Assembly (NCBI GenBank): GCA_028345955.1
Contig: JAOMEO010000005.1
Span: forward strand, 1 to 64,000
Source of the DNA: Candidatus Thioglobus sp.
GTDB lineage: Bacteria; Pseudomonadota; Gammaproteobacteria; PS1; Pseudothioglobaceae
Direction of reading: 5' to 3'
DNA: 64,000 bases
The position numbers and the translations under genes are program-made. Of the stretch, positions 54,955 to 64,000 are shown one piece after another. Position 1 is the first letter of the stretch; each line of letters starts with the position of its first letter. The notes under the pieces are model-generated. The model made no database searches and had not been told where the DNA came from. It saw nothing but the letters and a program-made list of their open reading frames with translations.

Positions 54955-55694
54955 TCTAAATCTTTGAGCCAATCAGAGACTTGCTTCACTTCAGAATACT
55001 TTGTTAAATCGATCTGTAGTGGTGTCACGGAAACAAAATTGTTAGCAATGGCATGGAAGTCCGTTCCTTCGCCGTTGTCAGCCTCTTGACCGTTTTCACC
55101 AATCCAAAATAGAGAAGGATTATTTTCGTCCTGAATACTGGGATCAGATTTATGTCGATTCCCTAAGCGAGTACTTTTAATACCCTTAATATTGCTAAGA
55201 GGTACATCTGGAACATTAACATTAATAATAGTATTGTAAGATAGTGGGGCCTTATCAATCTGCGCCACTAACTGCTTGGCAATTGCACCTGCGGTTTCAA
55301 AGTGTTCACATTCATAACTAGCCAAAGATATAGCGATTGATGGCAAGCCTATAAAGCGACCCTCTATCGCACCAGCTACGGTGCCTGAATAGATTACATC
55401 ATCTCCTAAATTAGCACCAAAATTAATGCCAGTTACTACAAGGTCAATCGATTCTTTGATAAAGCCACATAATGCCAAATGTACGCAGTCACTTGGGGTT
55501 GCATCAATTGCATAAATATTATGCTCTATTTGAATGGGTTTTAATGGCTTGCCAATTGTTAATGAGCTACTAGCTGCAGACTTGTTTTCATTAGGCGCAA
55601 CAATAATAATATCTGCGATTTCACTGAGAGACTCTGCAAGCTGCTTAATTCCTTTGGCCTGATAGCCATCATCATTGCTGATTAGTATCCTCAT
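54948..55694 (-). CDS. surE: 5'-nucleotidase/survival protein SurE
   Basis: This is a 248-residue protein. [16 protein letters not shown] holds the metal-binding Asp pair, [17 protein letters not shown] the Asn/Ser site, and [19 protein letters not shown], followed by AGAIEGR, is diagnostic of SurE. It dephosphorylates nucleoside monophosphates. The TAATG junction shows it is coupled to clpA upstream; in many proteobacteria surE instead precedes pcm/rpoS, neither of which is here. Confidence 0.93.
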   Translation of the reverse strand: MRILISNDDGYQAKGIKQLAESLSEIADIIIVAPNENKSAASSSLTIGKPLKPIQIEHNIYAIDATPSDCVHLALCGFIKESIDLVVTGINFGANLGDDVIYSGTVAGAIEGRFIGLPSIAISLASYECEHFETAGAIAKQLVAQIDKAPLSYNTIINVNVPDVPLSNIKGIKSTRLGNRHKSDPSIQDENNPSLFWIGENGQEADNGEGTDFHAIANNFVSVTPLQIDLTKYSEVKQVSDWLKDLDY

Positions 55695-57913
55695 TAAGAG
55701 ATAGTTAAAGCAATTTTGTCTTTGTTAACTCCTACTCTGACAGTACCACCTTCACTCAACTGACCAAAAAGTAATTCGTCCGCAAGAGGCTTTCTGACCT
55801 TTTTTTCAATTAGTCGTACCATTGGACGAGCACCCATCTTAGAATCATAACCATTTTTTGCAAACCACTTCCGAGCAGCATCAGAAATAATGAGGGAAAC
55901 ATTTTTCTGTTCAAGTAAATCTTCAAGCTCGAAGAGGAATTTATTAACTACATAAACAACAACTTCTTCACTTAGAGTATTGAAGTAAATGATCTCTGAG
56001 AGACGATTTCTAAATTCTGGGGTAAAAATCTTTTTAAGTTCACCTTCATAATCAAGAGAATGATCTTGCTCATTGAATCCTATAGAAGCACGTTGAACGC
56101 TATGAGCTCCAACATTTGAAGTCATTACTAGAATAACATTTCTAAAGTCTACTTCTCGACCGTTTGCATCTGTTAATATGCCATAGTCCATTACTTGTAA
56201 GAGAAGATTAAAAATATCCGGATGAGCCTTCTCAATTTCGTCTAATAGGAGTACAGCATAAGGATTACTATTTACTGCTTCTGTTAATAAACCACCTTCA
56301 TCGTAACCTACATAGCCTGGAGGTGAACCTATTAGTTTAGAAATTGAATGTCTTTCCATGTACTCAGACATATCAAAGCGCAACAATTTAACTCCCATAA
56401 TGCGAGAAAGTTGCTTACAAATTTCTGTTTTCCCAACTCCCGTAGGACCAGCAAACAAAAATGAACCCATCGGTTGTTCAATTGGAGAAAGACCAGAACG
56501 AGCTAGCTTTATCGCAGATGAAAGTGATTCGACAGCATTATCTTGACCAAACACACCTAATTTGAGTTCTTCCTCAAGGTTTTTAAGTTGTGATTTATCA
56601 TCACTATTAACCTGACGTGAAGGAATGCGCGCTAGTTTAGCGACAATATTTTCTATATCTGAAACACCAATATTAATTTTACGTTTTGACTTTGGTAAGA
56701 TCTGTTGAAGGGCTCCGACTTCATCAATCACATCAATTGCTTTGTCAGGCAAACGCCTATCCCCAATATGTCGGTGTGTTAATTCTGCAGCGGAAGCTAA
56801 AGCGGCAGAAGAAAACTTAACATTATGATGAGTTTGGTAATATTTTTTTAGTCCATGAAGGATTTTAACTGTGTCTTCTACAGATGGTTCTTCAATATCA
56901 ATTTTTTGAAAACGACGTGCTAATGCATGATCTTTTTCAAAAACTTTTCTGAACTCTTCATAAGTCGTAGATCCAATGCATTTCAGTGTTCCATCAGCTA
57001 ACGCTGGTTTAAGTATATTTGATGCATCTAAAGAGCCACCAGAGACACTACCTGCACCAATCAAAGTATGAACTTCATCAATAAAAAGTATTGAGTTTTT
57101 ATTTTCCTGAAGATCTACGAGTACTGACTTTAAGCGCTTCTCAAAGTCACCACGGTACTTTGTACCAGCAATTAAAACACCCACGTCTAAAGAATATATT
57201 GTAGTGTCCTTGAGAACATCAGGTACTTTACCATCCACAATCTTCTTCGCTAAACCTTGAGCAATAGCAGTTTTACCAACTCCAGCTTGGCCAACCAATA
57301 ATGGATTGTTTTTGCGGCGCCTAGATAAAACTTGTACTGTTCTTAAGACTTCATCCTCTCTGCCAAGAAGTGGATCAATCTCACCAAGACGTGCTTTTTC
57401 GCAAAGATTTGTTGTAAAAGATTCTAGAGAGGATGGTTTTGTTTGTTTTTCAGCGCCAACTTTTTTTGTTTCCTCAACTGGCGCATCAGCTAACTGAGAA
57501 GAAATACCTTCCATAACATCCAGTCTAGAGATATTATTTAGCTTTAACATATAAACTGCATGAGATTCTTTTTCAGAAAAAATACTAACAAAGACATTCA
57601 TTGCATTAACAGAGTTTTTCTGAGCAGATTGTGCTTGATAAACGCTGCGCTGGAGAACCCTTTGAAAACCTACTGTTGGAACAATATCAATTTCAGCATC
57701 TTCGGAAATTATTGGGGTATGTGAATCAATATACTGCTCAAGTTCAGCCCGCAATTCATCAATATTGATGCGCTTACCACGAAGGAAACTAACCACTTCA
57801 TCCATATTAAGTAACGCTAACAATAAGTGTTCAACAGTCACAAACTCAAGACGACGATTTCTCGCTTCAGTCATTACCAAATTAATTTCTTGTTGTAATC
57901 CTTGCTCTATCAT
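55694..57913 (-). CDS. clpA: ATP-dependent Clp protease ATP-binding subunit ClpA
   Basis: This is a 739-residue Hsp100 protein: N-terminal Clp repeat domain (1-145, LVMTEARNRRLEFVTVEHLL), first AAA domain with GQAGVGKTA and SILFIDEVHTLIGAG, second AAA domain with GPTGVGKTE and AVLLLDEIEKAHPD. Near residue 607, RASIGFNEQD is the IGF/IGL loop that docks on ClpP. It unfolds substrates, including those delivered by ClpS. The clpS gene is in the same direction but separated from it by a dioxygenase gene. Confidence 0.94.
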   Translation of the reverse strand: MIEQGLQQEINLVMTEARNRRLEFVTVEHLLLALLNMDEVVSFLRGKRINIDELRAELEQYIDSHTPIISEDAEIDIVPTVGFQRVLQRSVYQAQSAQKNSVNAMNVFVSIFSEKESHAVYMLKLNNISRLDVMEGISSQLADAPVEETKKVGAEKQTKPSSLESFTTNLCEKARLGEIDPLLGREDEVLRTVQVLSRRRKNNPLLVGQAGVGKTAIAQGLAKKIVDGKVPDVLKDTTIYSLDVGVLIAGTKYRGDFEKRLKSVLVDLQENKNSILFIDEVHTLIGAGSVSGGSLDASNILKPALADGTLKCIGSTTYEEFRKVFEKDHALARRFQKIDIEEPSVEDTVKILHGLKKYYQTHHNVKFSSAALASAAELTHRHIGDRRLPDKAIDVIDEVGALQQILPKSKRKINIGVSDIENIVAKLARIPSRQVNSDDKSQLKNLEEELKLGVFGQDNAVESLSSAIKLARSGLSPIEQPMGSFLFAGPTGVGKTEICKQLSRIMGVKLLRFDMSEYMERHSISKLIGSPPGYVGYDEGGLLTEAVNSNPYAVLLLDEIEKAHPDIFNLLLQVMDYGILTDANGREVDFRNVILVMTSNVGAHSVQRASIGFNEQDHSLDYEGELKKIFTPEFRNRLSEIIYFNTLSEEVVVYVVNKFLFELEDLLEQKNVSLIISDAARKWFAKNGYDSKMGARPMVRLIEKKVRKPLADELLFGQLSEGGTVRVGVNKDKIALTIS

Positions 57914-58018
57914 AAAAAAATACTGTTTTAATTATTTTTATTTTATTCATATTAATTTTAACATCACTCAATAAAAAAATTACTCAAAAACACACCATTA
58001 AATAATGTAATAGAATAT

Positions 58019-59122
58019 TTATATAGCTCTTAGTCTACTTTCAAAATCTTCACGATTATGGTATCCACCACAAAGCTGGCGATAACCAGTCAACGCTGAG
58101 CGGGCATGTAATAAACGCCAATTATCAAAAGTTATGACTGTTCCTGGCTCTAAACAAATTTCAAATTGACGATTTGTCTGATTAGCCAAGTTATGAAAAA
58201 TTCCATAAGCCTCATAAAAACGAACCATCTCATCATTTTCTAATCTAAAAGGTGCACGATCATGATTATTAAAACTGATCTGTATAACTTCACCATCATC
58301 GTTAACACGAAATACAGGTCGATAAGCTTGTAAATAAGTGTCAGTCTTAATATAACGACCAGGAACTTTAATATTACATAAAATTTCAAAAGCTCCAGGA
58401 TATTGTTTTCGCATTGTCTCAGCGATTGCTAAACCATCAATCAGCTGATTATTACCTCCTTCGGCCTCTCTTTTTATACAGTGCAATGTTTGTAAACCAG
58501 GCGCATCATGAAGATAAGTGCCATCAGTATGTGGCTCTATAGCCAATGAAGTATATGCGGTATCATCAGGAGTCTCTAATTTATTATCCCAAACAGAAAA
58601 TTCTCCAAAAATAGAGCTCCTAATATATGCAATTCTCTCCATAAGTTCTTTCGTTGCCTCTGCAGTTACTGGAGTGTTTATTACCAAAACAAAACCAATT
58701 CTTTGAATATTTTCAAGCCAATTTTTAATTCCATCATTGCTTAAAAGTTCTTTGTAAGTCATTTTAGGAAAGATTTTTATTTCACTTGAACTATTCCAGG
58801 GATCCGAAGATTGAAAAACATTTAACTGAGGTAGAGAAGGAGTCGCCATACACTCTAGTAGTCCATAAGAAAGACAGCTTTCAGATTGATCTGCCCATTT
58901 GACATAAAGATTATGAGCATTTTCATCTAGCCAAACTTTATTGACAGTATTATCAAGAGGGGTACTAAAAGAATCAATTTGGCGTTGTTTTGTATCTGGA
59001 TGAAGGTCCACCAAACTTTCACTATGATCGCGTAGCCAAAACCACGGAAAACAACTAGTAGTAGTATCACTCCAAAAAATCTCTAAGCCTTCATCTGTCG
59101 AATTAATAGACTTTATTTTCAT
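58019..59122 (-). CDS. gamma-butyrobetaine hydroxylase-like 2-oxoglutarate/Fe(II) dioxygenase
   Basis: This is a 367-residue two-domain protein. The N-terminal 90 residues form the GBBH-like domain (FPWFWLRDHSESLVDLHP); the Cys residues that bind zinc in human BBOX1 are missing here. The catalytic TauD/TfdA fold has EPHTDGTYLHDAPGLQTLHC with the HxD iron ligands and ITFDNWRLLHARSAL with the distal His, followed by Arg for 2-oxoglutarate. Likely substrates are gamma-butyrobetaine or a related betaine (carnitine route); this is not proven. It is placed between clpS and clpA. Confidence 0.8.
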   Translation of the reverse strand: MKIKSINSTDEGLEIFWSDTTTSCFPWFWLRDHSESLVDLHPDTKQRQIDSFSTPLDNTVNKVWLDENAHNLYVKWADQSESCLSYGLLECMATPSLPQLNVFQSSDPWNSSSEIKIFPKMTYKELLSNDGIKNWLENIQRIGFVLVINTPVTAEATKELMERIAYIRSSIFGEFSVWDNKLETPDDTAYTSLAIEPHTDGTYLHDAPGLQTLHCIKREAEGGNNQLIDGLAIAETMRKQYPGAFEILCNIKVPGRYIKTDTYLQAYRPVFRVNDDGEVIQISFNNHDRAPFRLENDEMVRFYEAYGIFHNLANQTNRQFEICLEPGTVITFDNWRLLHARSALTGYRQLCGGYHNREDFESRLRAI

Positions 59123-59195
59123 CCTAAATTCCTCTTAATACTGTATAACAGCAGAAATTTTATCACTAGATAATATTATTTAATTTTATATATAA

Positions 59196-59498
59196 CTAAT
59201 TGATCAGTTCACGTAAAACACACATTAAAGGTTGCTCGTTATGCCTCGAATAATCAATCACTTGAGTAACTTTCGTCTGTGCTACATCATATGAATAAGT
59301 TCCACATACTGCTTCACCATCAATATGAATTTTAAGCATAATTGCTTCTGCAGCTTGGAATTCTTTATGAAAGAATTGTCGTAATACTTTGACAACAAAT
59401 TCCATTGTAGTATAGTCATCATTAAGCAAAATAACTTCAAATTGATTTGGTGTTTTTATCTTTTGCTTAGAGGTTTTTGATTCAACTTTGGACATCAT
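59196..59498 (-). CDS. clpS: ATP-dependent Clp protease adaptor ClpS
   Basis: This is a 100-residue protein. PNQFEVILLNDDYTTMEFVV has the NDD and Met that recognise N-degron residues, HKEFQAAEAIMLKIHIDGEA carries the conserved His, and CGTYSYDVAQTKVTQV is the ClpA-contact end. It delivers N-end-rule substrates to ClpAP. It lies two bases after lptG, so it may be cotranscribed with that gene. Confidence 0.92.
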   Translation of the reverse strand: MMSKVESKTSKQKIKTPNQFEVILLNDDYTTMEFVVKVLRQFFHKEFQAAEAIMLKIHIDGEAVCGTYSYDVAQTKVTQVIDYSRHNEQPLMCVLRELIN

Positions 59499-59500
59499 AA

Positions 59501-60592
59501 TTAAGTTACCGATTTTCTAATTAGTAAAGTTATTGCTATCACCAAAACTACAATAGTCGGCAAAACATTGCTCATCACTGGATTGAAATCCAAACTTAAT
59601 GCTATAGCTCCACCAATTCTAGATAACATTTCGAATGACAGACCAAGAGAAACACCAAAAAATATTTTCCTTCCTAACGTAACATCTCGTGTTGAACCAA
59701 AAATGAAAAGCATTGCTAATAAAATCATCGCAATAAGTGTTATTGGTTTAATTAGTCGTTTGTATAACTCAACTTCAAAAATTCCTGACCTTAACTTATT
59801 GTCCGACAAAAATTGGATTTGTTTAATAATATTCCACGTCGTTAGCTCTTCTGGTTCTTTTTTTAGACTATCAATCAGATCTTGGTCAAATGACACTATC
59901 TTATTATAAGAATTCCTTTCTTTAAAAGAAATATCATCAATATCCTTGGAGCCATCAATAGAAAAAATCTCAGCATTGTTCATCTTTAATGATTTACCAT
60001 CAAATAAAGCATTATCAGATGTTGTAACTGTTGAAACTGTTGGAATATTATTTGATGAGTTGACTTCAATGATGGTTAGGCCACTAAATAGCTTTCCATC
60101 GATATTCTTTTGAACATTTATAAAATTTTCACCATCTCGAATCCAAAAACCTTCTTGACTTTGAGATGCAATTGAAAGATCTAGCGCTTTAGAACGACCT
60201 CTTTCTGCCTCTTCACTTGCTATTGGAGCAAATATTTCACCAATAATAATAATTGCAATAACAAAAGTTAGTGCAGATTTCATAGTAAGAAGTGTTAATT
60301 TAAAAATGGACATTCCTGATATTCTCAAGACAATTAATTGATTTGTTGTTGCCAAATTACCCATACCTAATACACAACCTAAAAGTATCACAGGTGATGC
60401 GTGCTTATAAGCGACTTCTGGCATTAAAAGAGCGATATATCTAAAAGCTTCAAGATTTGTGTAGTTAACTTGGCCAATACTACTAAATTCTGATAGAAAA
60501 TTAAAAAAACTATATATACCTAACCAAATCACTAGAACCACCAATGTGAAACTCAAAAGTGTTTTTCTAATGTAGCGTTCTCTGATTTTCAT
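59501..60592 (-). CDS. lptG: LPS export ABC transporter permease LptG
   Basis: This is a 363-residue protein with three membrane spans near the N-terminus (about 10-32, 60-85, 100-125), a periplasmic beta-jellyroll (130-260), and three C-terminal spans. LLGCVLGMGNLATTNQLIVLRISGMS (split here as two adjoining blocks) holds the coupling helix region. LKPITLIAMILL-type text near the end supports LptG/LptF. It helps extract LPS from the inner membrane with LptB/F/C. lptF, usually its neighbour, is not present. It diverges from guaA. Confidence 0.85.
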   Translation of the reverse strand: MKIRERYIRKTLLSFTLVVLVIWLGIYSFFNFLSEFSSIGQVNYTNLEAFRYIALLMPEVAYKHASPVILLGCVLGMGNLATTNQLIVLRISGMSIFKLTLLTMKSALTFVIAIIIIGEIFAPIASEEAERGRSKALDLSIASQSQEGFWIRDGENFINVQKNIDGKLFSGLTIIEVNSSNNIPTVSTVTTSDNALFDGKSLKMNNAEIFSIDGSKDIDDISFKERNSYNKIVSFDQDLIDSLKKEPEELTTWNIIKQIQFLSDNKLRSGIFEVELYKRLIKPITLIAMILLAMLFIFGSTRDVTLGRKIFFGVSLGLSFEMLSRIGGAIALSLDFNPVMSNVLPTIVVLVIAITLLIRKSVT

Positions 60593-60635
60593 TAAAATAC
60601 TATCTCTTTGAAATTGTTTTTAAAACACACTTTTT

Positions 60636-62210
60636 ATGCCAAACATTCACAACAATAAAATCTTAATTCTTGATTTTGGCTCTCAATACACCCAACTCAT
60701 TGCTAGACGAATTAGAGAAATTGGCGTTTACTGCGAATTACTTCCTTATGACGTTAGTTCTCATTTTATTGAAAAATTTAAACCGAATGGCATTATTCTA
60801 TCTGGTGGTCCAGACACAGTAAACCAGACTAACTCAGCAAGAGCACCAGATATTGTTTTTAAATTGAATGTACCTCTGCTTGGAATCTGCTACGGCATGC
60901 AAACTATGGCAGTTCAACTTGGTGGTAAAGCAAATTCTGCTGAAAAAGCAGAATTTGGTTTTGCCCAAGTGCGAGCCCGACACCACTCTGAACTTTTAAA
61001 TAATATTAGTGATGAAATCAATTCAGCTGGTCACGGTTTGTTAGATGTATGGATGAGTCACGGTATTGAAGTTATTAAACTTCCAACAGATTTTAATTTA
61101 ATAGCATCGACACGTAACTGCCCAATTGCTGGCTTTGGAAATGAGGAAAAGCATTATTATGGGCTACAATTTCATCCAGAGGTAACACATACAAAACAAG
61201 GGAAAGCCATACTTGAACGTTTCGTAACAAATATCTGCAAGTGCCAAAAGAACTGGACTACCGAAAATATCATTAATGACCTTTTGATGAAAATAAAATA
61301 TCAAGTTGGAGATAATAAGGTTCTTTTAGGATTATCTGGTGGAGTAGATTCCTCAGTCGTGGCTGCGTTGCTACACAAAGCAATAGACGATAAACTCACT
61401 TGTATTTTTGTAGATAATGGTTTATTACGCCTTAATGAGAGTGACGAAGTTATGAAAACTTTTGCTGAAAATATGGGTGTAAAAGTTATCAAAACAGATG
61501 CCCAGAACTATTTCTATGAAAAACTCTCTAATAAGAATGACCCAGAAAATAAACGTAAGATTATTGGTCGAGTCTTTATTGAAATTTTTGAGCAAGAAGC
61601 ACAAAAGCTAAAAAACATTAAATTCTTAGCTCAGGGAACAATATATCCAGACGTCATTGAATCTGCAGTTTCAACCTCAAGCAAGGCAAAAGTTATAAAG
61701 TCACATCATAATGTTGGTGGATTACCTGATAAGATGCAATTTGAATTAGTTGAGCCTCTTAAAGAGTTGTTTAAAGATGAAGTTAGACAAATTGGTAAGA
61801 AACTTGGATTACCAGAAAAAATGCTCTATCGACATCCATTCCCTGGACCTGGATTAGCCGTTAGGATACTTGGTCAAGTAAAAAAAGAGTACGCTGACAT
61901 ACTTCGAAGAGCAGATCAAATCTTTATAGAAGAGCTAAATAATCATGACTTATATGATAAAGTTAACCAAGCTTTTGCTGTTTTTCTACCTATAAAATCA
62001 GTTGGTGTTACTGGTGACGAACGTCGGTATGATTATGTTATTGCACTTCGAGCAGTAGAGACTATTGACTTTATGACTGCACGTTGGGCTAGATTACCCC
62101 ATGATTTTTTAGAACTTGTTTCAAACCGTATTATGAATGAAATATCTCGAGTTTCAAGAGTTGTTTATGATATTTCTGGAAAACCACCTGCAACAATTGA
62201 GTGGGAGTAA
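60636..62210 (+). CDS. guaA: GMP synthase (glutamine-hydrolysing)
   Basis: This is a 524-residue protein. The class I glutamine amidotransferase half has [27 protein letters not shown] with the nucleophile Cys, and [10 protein letters not shown]. The ATP pyrophosphatase half starts at [20 protein letters not shown], and the dimerisation end has [15 protein letters not shown] and ends TIEWE. It converts XMP to GMP. Length and domain order are normal. Confidence 0.96.
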   Translation: MPNIHNNKILILDFGSQYTQLIARRIREIGVYCELLPYDVSSHFIEKFKPNGIILSGGPDTVNQTNSARAPDIVFKLNVPLLGICYGMQTMAVQLGGKANSAEKAEFGFAQVRARHHSELLNNISDEINSAGHGLLDVWMSHGIEVIKLPTDFNLIASTRNCPIAGFGNEEKHYYGLQFHPEVTHTKQGKAILERFVTNICKCQKNWTTENIINDLLMKIKYQVGDNKVLLGLSGGVDSSVVAALLHKAIDDKLTCIFVDNGLLRLNESDEVMKTFAENMGVKVIKTDAQNYFYEKLSNKNDPENKRKIIGRVFIEIFEQEAQKLKNIKFLAQGTIYPDVIESAVSTSSKAKVIKSHHNVGGLPDKMQFELVEPLKELFKDEVRQIGKKLGLPEKMLYRHPFPGPGLAVRILGQVKKEYADILRRADQIFIEELNNHDLYDKVNQAFAVFLPIKSVGVTGDERRYDYVIALRAVETIDFMTARWARLPHDFLELVSNRIMNEISRVSRVVYDISGKPPATIEWE

Positions 62211-62211
62211 T

Positions 62212-62237
62212 AAGTCTATAATTTAACAAATAGACTT
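62212..62237 (+). terminator. hairpin after guaA
   Basis: AAGTCTAT and ATAGACTT form a perfect 8-base stem around a 10-base loop, starting one base after the guaA stop, followed by TATTAATT rather than a clean T-run. It could terminate guaA transcription weakly. Confidence 0.45.
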
Positions 62238-62418
62238 TATTAATTAAAAATTAAGAGTGTAGTTCAACTCCTTATTTATCCAAAATATAAAAATTCATAT
62301 TGCTTCTCATATAGATACAAATATCATATATACTTCTCTTTTATAGGATTTTTAGAGATTATATTTCATAATATATATTATTAATTCTTTTGACATTAAA
62401 TATATTGAGAGTAGAATT

Positions 62419-62463
62419 GTGAGTAGATATTTAATATATTTAATTTTATATTAATCTACTCAC
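62419..62463. repeat. 45-base inverted repeat upstream of the LysE-type gene
   Basis: GTGAGTAGAT (62419-62428) and ATCTACTCAC (62454-62463) are exact inverted copies, and the AT-rich interior continues the pairing (TTAATAT with ATATTAA), so nearly the whole 45 bases can fold. It ends 61 bases before the exporter ATG. It is a candidate operator or RNA structure in the 314-base guaA-lysE gap; the rest of that gap is AT-rich with no coding sign. Confidence 0.55.
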
Positions 62464-62524
62464 ATTATTTTAATTAAACAAGTGTTAGAAACTTTAGACT
62501 CAAATGTATAACTTATAATAGTAT

Positions 62525-63145
62525 ATGCTGTCAGCTTTTTTAACAGGCTTTGTTCTTGGTCTTTCATTAATATTAGTTATTGGTGCACAAAACTCGTTTG
62601 TTCTTAGACAAGGACTTATTGGACAGCATGTCTTTTTTGTTGCTTTATTTTGTTCACTTTCTGATGCCTTATTAATTTCTTTTGGCGTTGTTGGAATATC
62701 AATATTTCTTAGTAGCTATATTGAATTTGTTTCAAATTGGTTATTTGTTATTTCTTCTATTTGGCTTGCAAGTTATGGTTTATTTAGACTTAGAGATGCA
62801 ATTAATGGAAAGTCTGTTTTAATTCCTGAAAATACTTCTGTAAATGGATTGGCTTCTACTTTATCTCTTTTGTTTATTTTAACTTTTGCCAATCCTCATG
62901 TTTATTTAGATACTGTAGTTCTTATAGGTTCAGTTTCACAACAATTTCCTGCTAATACTAAGATTGCTTATGTACTGGGCGCCTCAATAGCTAGTTTTGT
63001 GTTTTTCTTTAGTCTTGCTTATGGTGCAAAGTTTTTATCACCAATAATGCAAAGACCTATAGCTTGGCGACTTCTTGATAGCTTTATAGCTTTTGTTATG
63101 TTTATTTTAGCTATAAGAATGGCACAAGATGCTGAATGGTTCTAA
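62525..63145 (+). CDS. LysE/ArgO-family amino-acid exporter
   Basis: This is a 206-residue protein with six hydrophobic spans. FVLGLSLILVIGAQNSFVLR is the LysE/ArgO signature (GAQNxFVLRQG) and FILTFANPHVYLDTVVLIG the second conserved block with NPHxYLD. It exports basic amino acids such as arginine or lysine. A TATAAT box at 62514-62519 ends only five bases before the ATG and no Shine-Dalgarno is seen, so the message may be leaderless. No ArgP/LysG regulator gene is adjacent. Confidence 0.88.
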   Translation: MLSAFLTGFVLGLSLILVIGAQNSFVLRQGLIGQHVFFVALFCSLSDALLISFGVVGISIFLSSYIEFVSNWLFVISSIWLASYGLFRLRDAINGKSVLIPENTSVNGLASTLSLLFILTFANPHVYLDTVVLIGSVSQQFPANTKIAYVLGASIASFVFFFSLAYGAKFLSPIMQRPIAWRLLDSFIAFVMFILAIRMAQDAEWF

Positions 63146-63220
63146 TGAAACTTATTTTCAGGAAAGGTAAAATTCTAAATTATATAAATGTTTTTATATA
63201 TATACAGTTAAGATTGGCTT

Positions 63221-63679
63221 ATGAATAATGATGAAAAATGGATGGCCCTTGCAATAAAGCAGGCAGTTAAGGCAAATATTGAAGGAGAAGTACCTGTTGG
63301 TGCAGTACTAATTAAAGATGGACAACTTATTGCTCAAGCTCATAACCAACCCATTTCAACAAATGACGCAACTGCTCACGCAGAAATTCAATTACTGCGT
63401 GCTGCGGGTAAAAATCAAAAAAACTACCGTCTAATTGACACTACAATATACGTTACATTAGAGCCTTGTGCTATGTGTTTAGGAGCTATGATGCATGCTC
63501 GCATTGCAAAAATGGTTTTTGGTGCTTCCGATCTTAAAACTGGAGTCTGTGGATCTCGTGCAGATTTAACCACTGAAAGCTTCTTCAATCACGAGATGGA
63601 AATTAGTGGGGGCGTTTTAGAAAAAGAGTGTAAAGAACTATTACAATCTTTTTTCAAACCACGTCGAAAAGATAATTGA
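63221..63679 (+). CDS. tadA: tRNA-specific adenosine deaminase
   Basis: This is a 152-residue cytidine-deaminase-fold protein. TAHAEIQLLRAAG has the zinc-binding His and catalytic Glu, and LEPCAMCLGAMMHARI the two zinc-binding Cys. FGASDLKTGVCGSR matches TadA. It makes inosine at the wobble position of tRNA-Arg(ACG). It lies 75 bases after the exporter gene and converges on fabG. Confidence 0.93.
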   Translation: MNNDEKWMALAIKQAVKANIEGEVPVGAVLIKDGQLIAQAHNQPISTNDATAHAEIQLLRAAGKNQKNYRLIDTTIYVTLEPCAMCLGAMMHARIAKMVFGASDLKTGVCGSRADLTTESFFNHEMEISGGVLEKECKELLQSFFKPRRKDN

Positions 63680-63694
63680 AACGTATAAAACTAA

Positions 63695-64000
63695 CTAGAC
63701 AGTATACATACCACCATTGACATGTAGTGTTTGCGCTGTAATATAGGCACCACTTTCACTTGCTAGAAATAAGACTGCTTGTGCAACTTCATTCACTGTT
63801 CCTAATCGACCCAGTGGAATCTGTGCAGCCAATTCATCTTTTTGACTTTCATTAAGAGCATCTGTCATATCTGTTTGAATAAATCCTGGTGCAACAGCAT
63901 TGACTGTAATTCCTCTAACACCAACCTCACGTGCCAATGATTTAGTAAAACCCATAATGCCTGCCTTGGATGTGGCATAATTTGTTTGTCCTGCATTACC
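63695..64000 (-). CDS. fabG: 3-oxoacyl-ACP reductase (5' part outside window)
   Basis: Only the C-terminal 101 codons are visible. Reading in from the right edge: [18 protein letters not shown], which holds the catalytic YxxxK, then [49 protein letters not shown] and the end [11 protein letters not shown]. These are classic FabG blocks. It reduces beta-ketoacyl-ACP in fatty acid elongation. The start lies beyond position 64000; fabD/acpP are probably adjacent there. Confidence 0.92.
   Translation of the reverse strand, partial: GNAGQTNYATSKAGIMGFTKSLAREVGVRGITVNAVAPGFIQTDMTDALNESQKDELAAQIPLGRLGTVNEVAQAVLFLASESGAYITAQTLHVNGGMYTV

Noticed and set aside
1-64000. tRNA or rRNA genes, CRISPR arrays, insertion sequences, phage genes
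   Set aside because: All gaps above 100 bases were read; none shows cloverleaf arms, regular spaced repeats, transposase motifs or terminal inverted repeats.

Overview
The window is AT-rich DNA (about one third G+C by eye) from a Gram-negative gammaproteobacterium. It carries glnS, clpA/clpS, surE, lptG, guaA, tadA, the end of fabG, and complete lipopolysaccharide core genes (hldD, hldE, gmhA, gmhB, waaC, waaF, a waaL-like ligase). The base composition and gene set would suit a marine SUP05/Thioglobus-like lineage, but nothing in the sequence proves the genus. I saw no tRNA, rRNA, CRISPR array or insertion sequence.

Region 1 (1-37848, all minus strand) is a large surface-polysaccharide island transcribed leftward. 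In transcription order it starts with a UDP-sugar dehydrogenase, a decayed hisF-like fragment and an ABC flippase-type exporter. The CMP-legionaminic acid set follows: legB, legC, legH, legI, legG, ptmE, with legF further downstream. Lodged between ptmE and legF is a four-enzyme set that matches the capsular phosphoramidate pathway of Campylobacter jejuni: a PEP-synthase-like glutamine kinase, a CysC-like kinase, a class I amidohydrolase and a nucleotidyltransferase. With it are an SGNH protein, a methyltransferase and an overlooked 40-codon ORF. This is the most interesting system in the window.

Further downstream in the same block (about 4250-20646) are modifying enzymes: methyltransferases, a sulfotransferase, deacetylases and two FkbM proteins. 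They are followed by a second unusual module: a Kdo-8-phosphate-synthase-like enzyme with an altered key motif, a stand-alone CBS pair resembling the tail of KdsD, an HpcH/HpaI aldolase, two SDRs joined by 4-base overlaps, and a divergent CMP-Kdo-synthetase-like enzyme. It looks like a dedicated route to a non-standard CMP-activated ulosonic acid. The left edge holds pseB and an RmlD-like gene that runs out of the window.

Region 2 (38238-53180) makes and assembles the LPS core. The plus-strand hldD-hldE-gmhA operon makes ADP-heptose with the detached gmhB. Minus-strand waaF, methyltransferase, waaL-like, waaG-like, waaQ-like, two GT4 genes (one with an apparent internal duplication) and a waaE-like gene follow. 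Then come UDP-glucuronate 4-epimerase, ugd and waaC, which would supply and use uronic acids and heptose.

Region 3 (53242-64000) is housekeeping: glnS, surE, clpA, a gamma-butyrobetaine-hydroxylase-like dioxygenase placed between clpA and clpS, lptG, guaA, a LysE-type exporter behind a strong hairpin, tadA and the 3' part of fabG.
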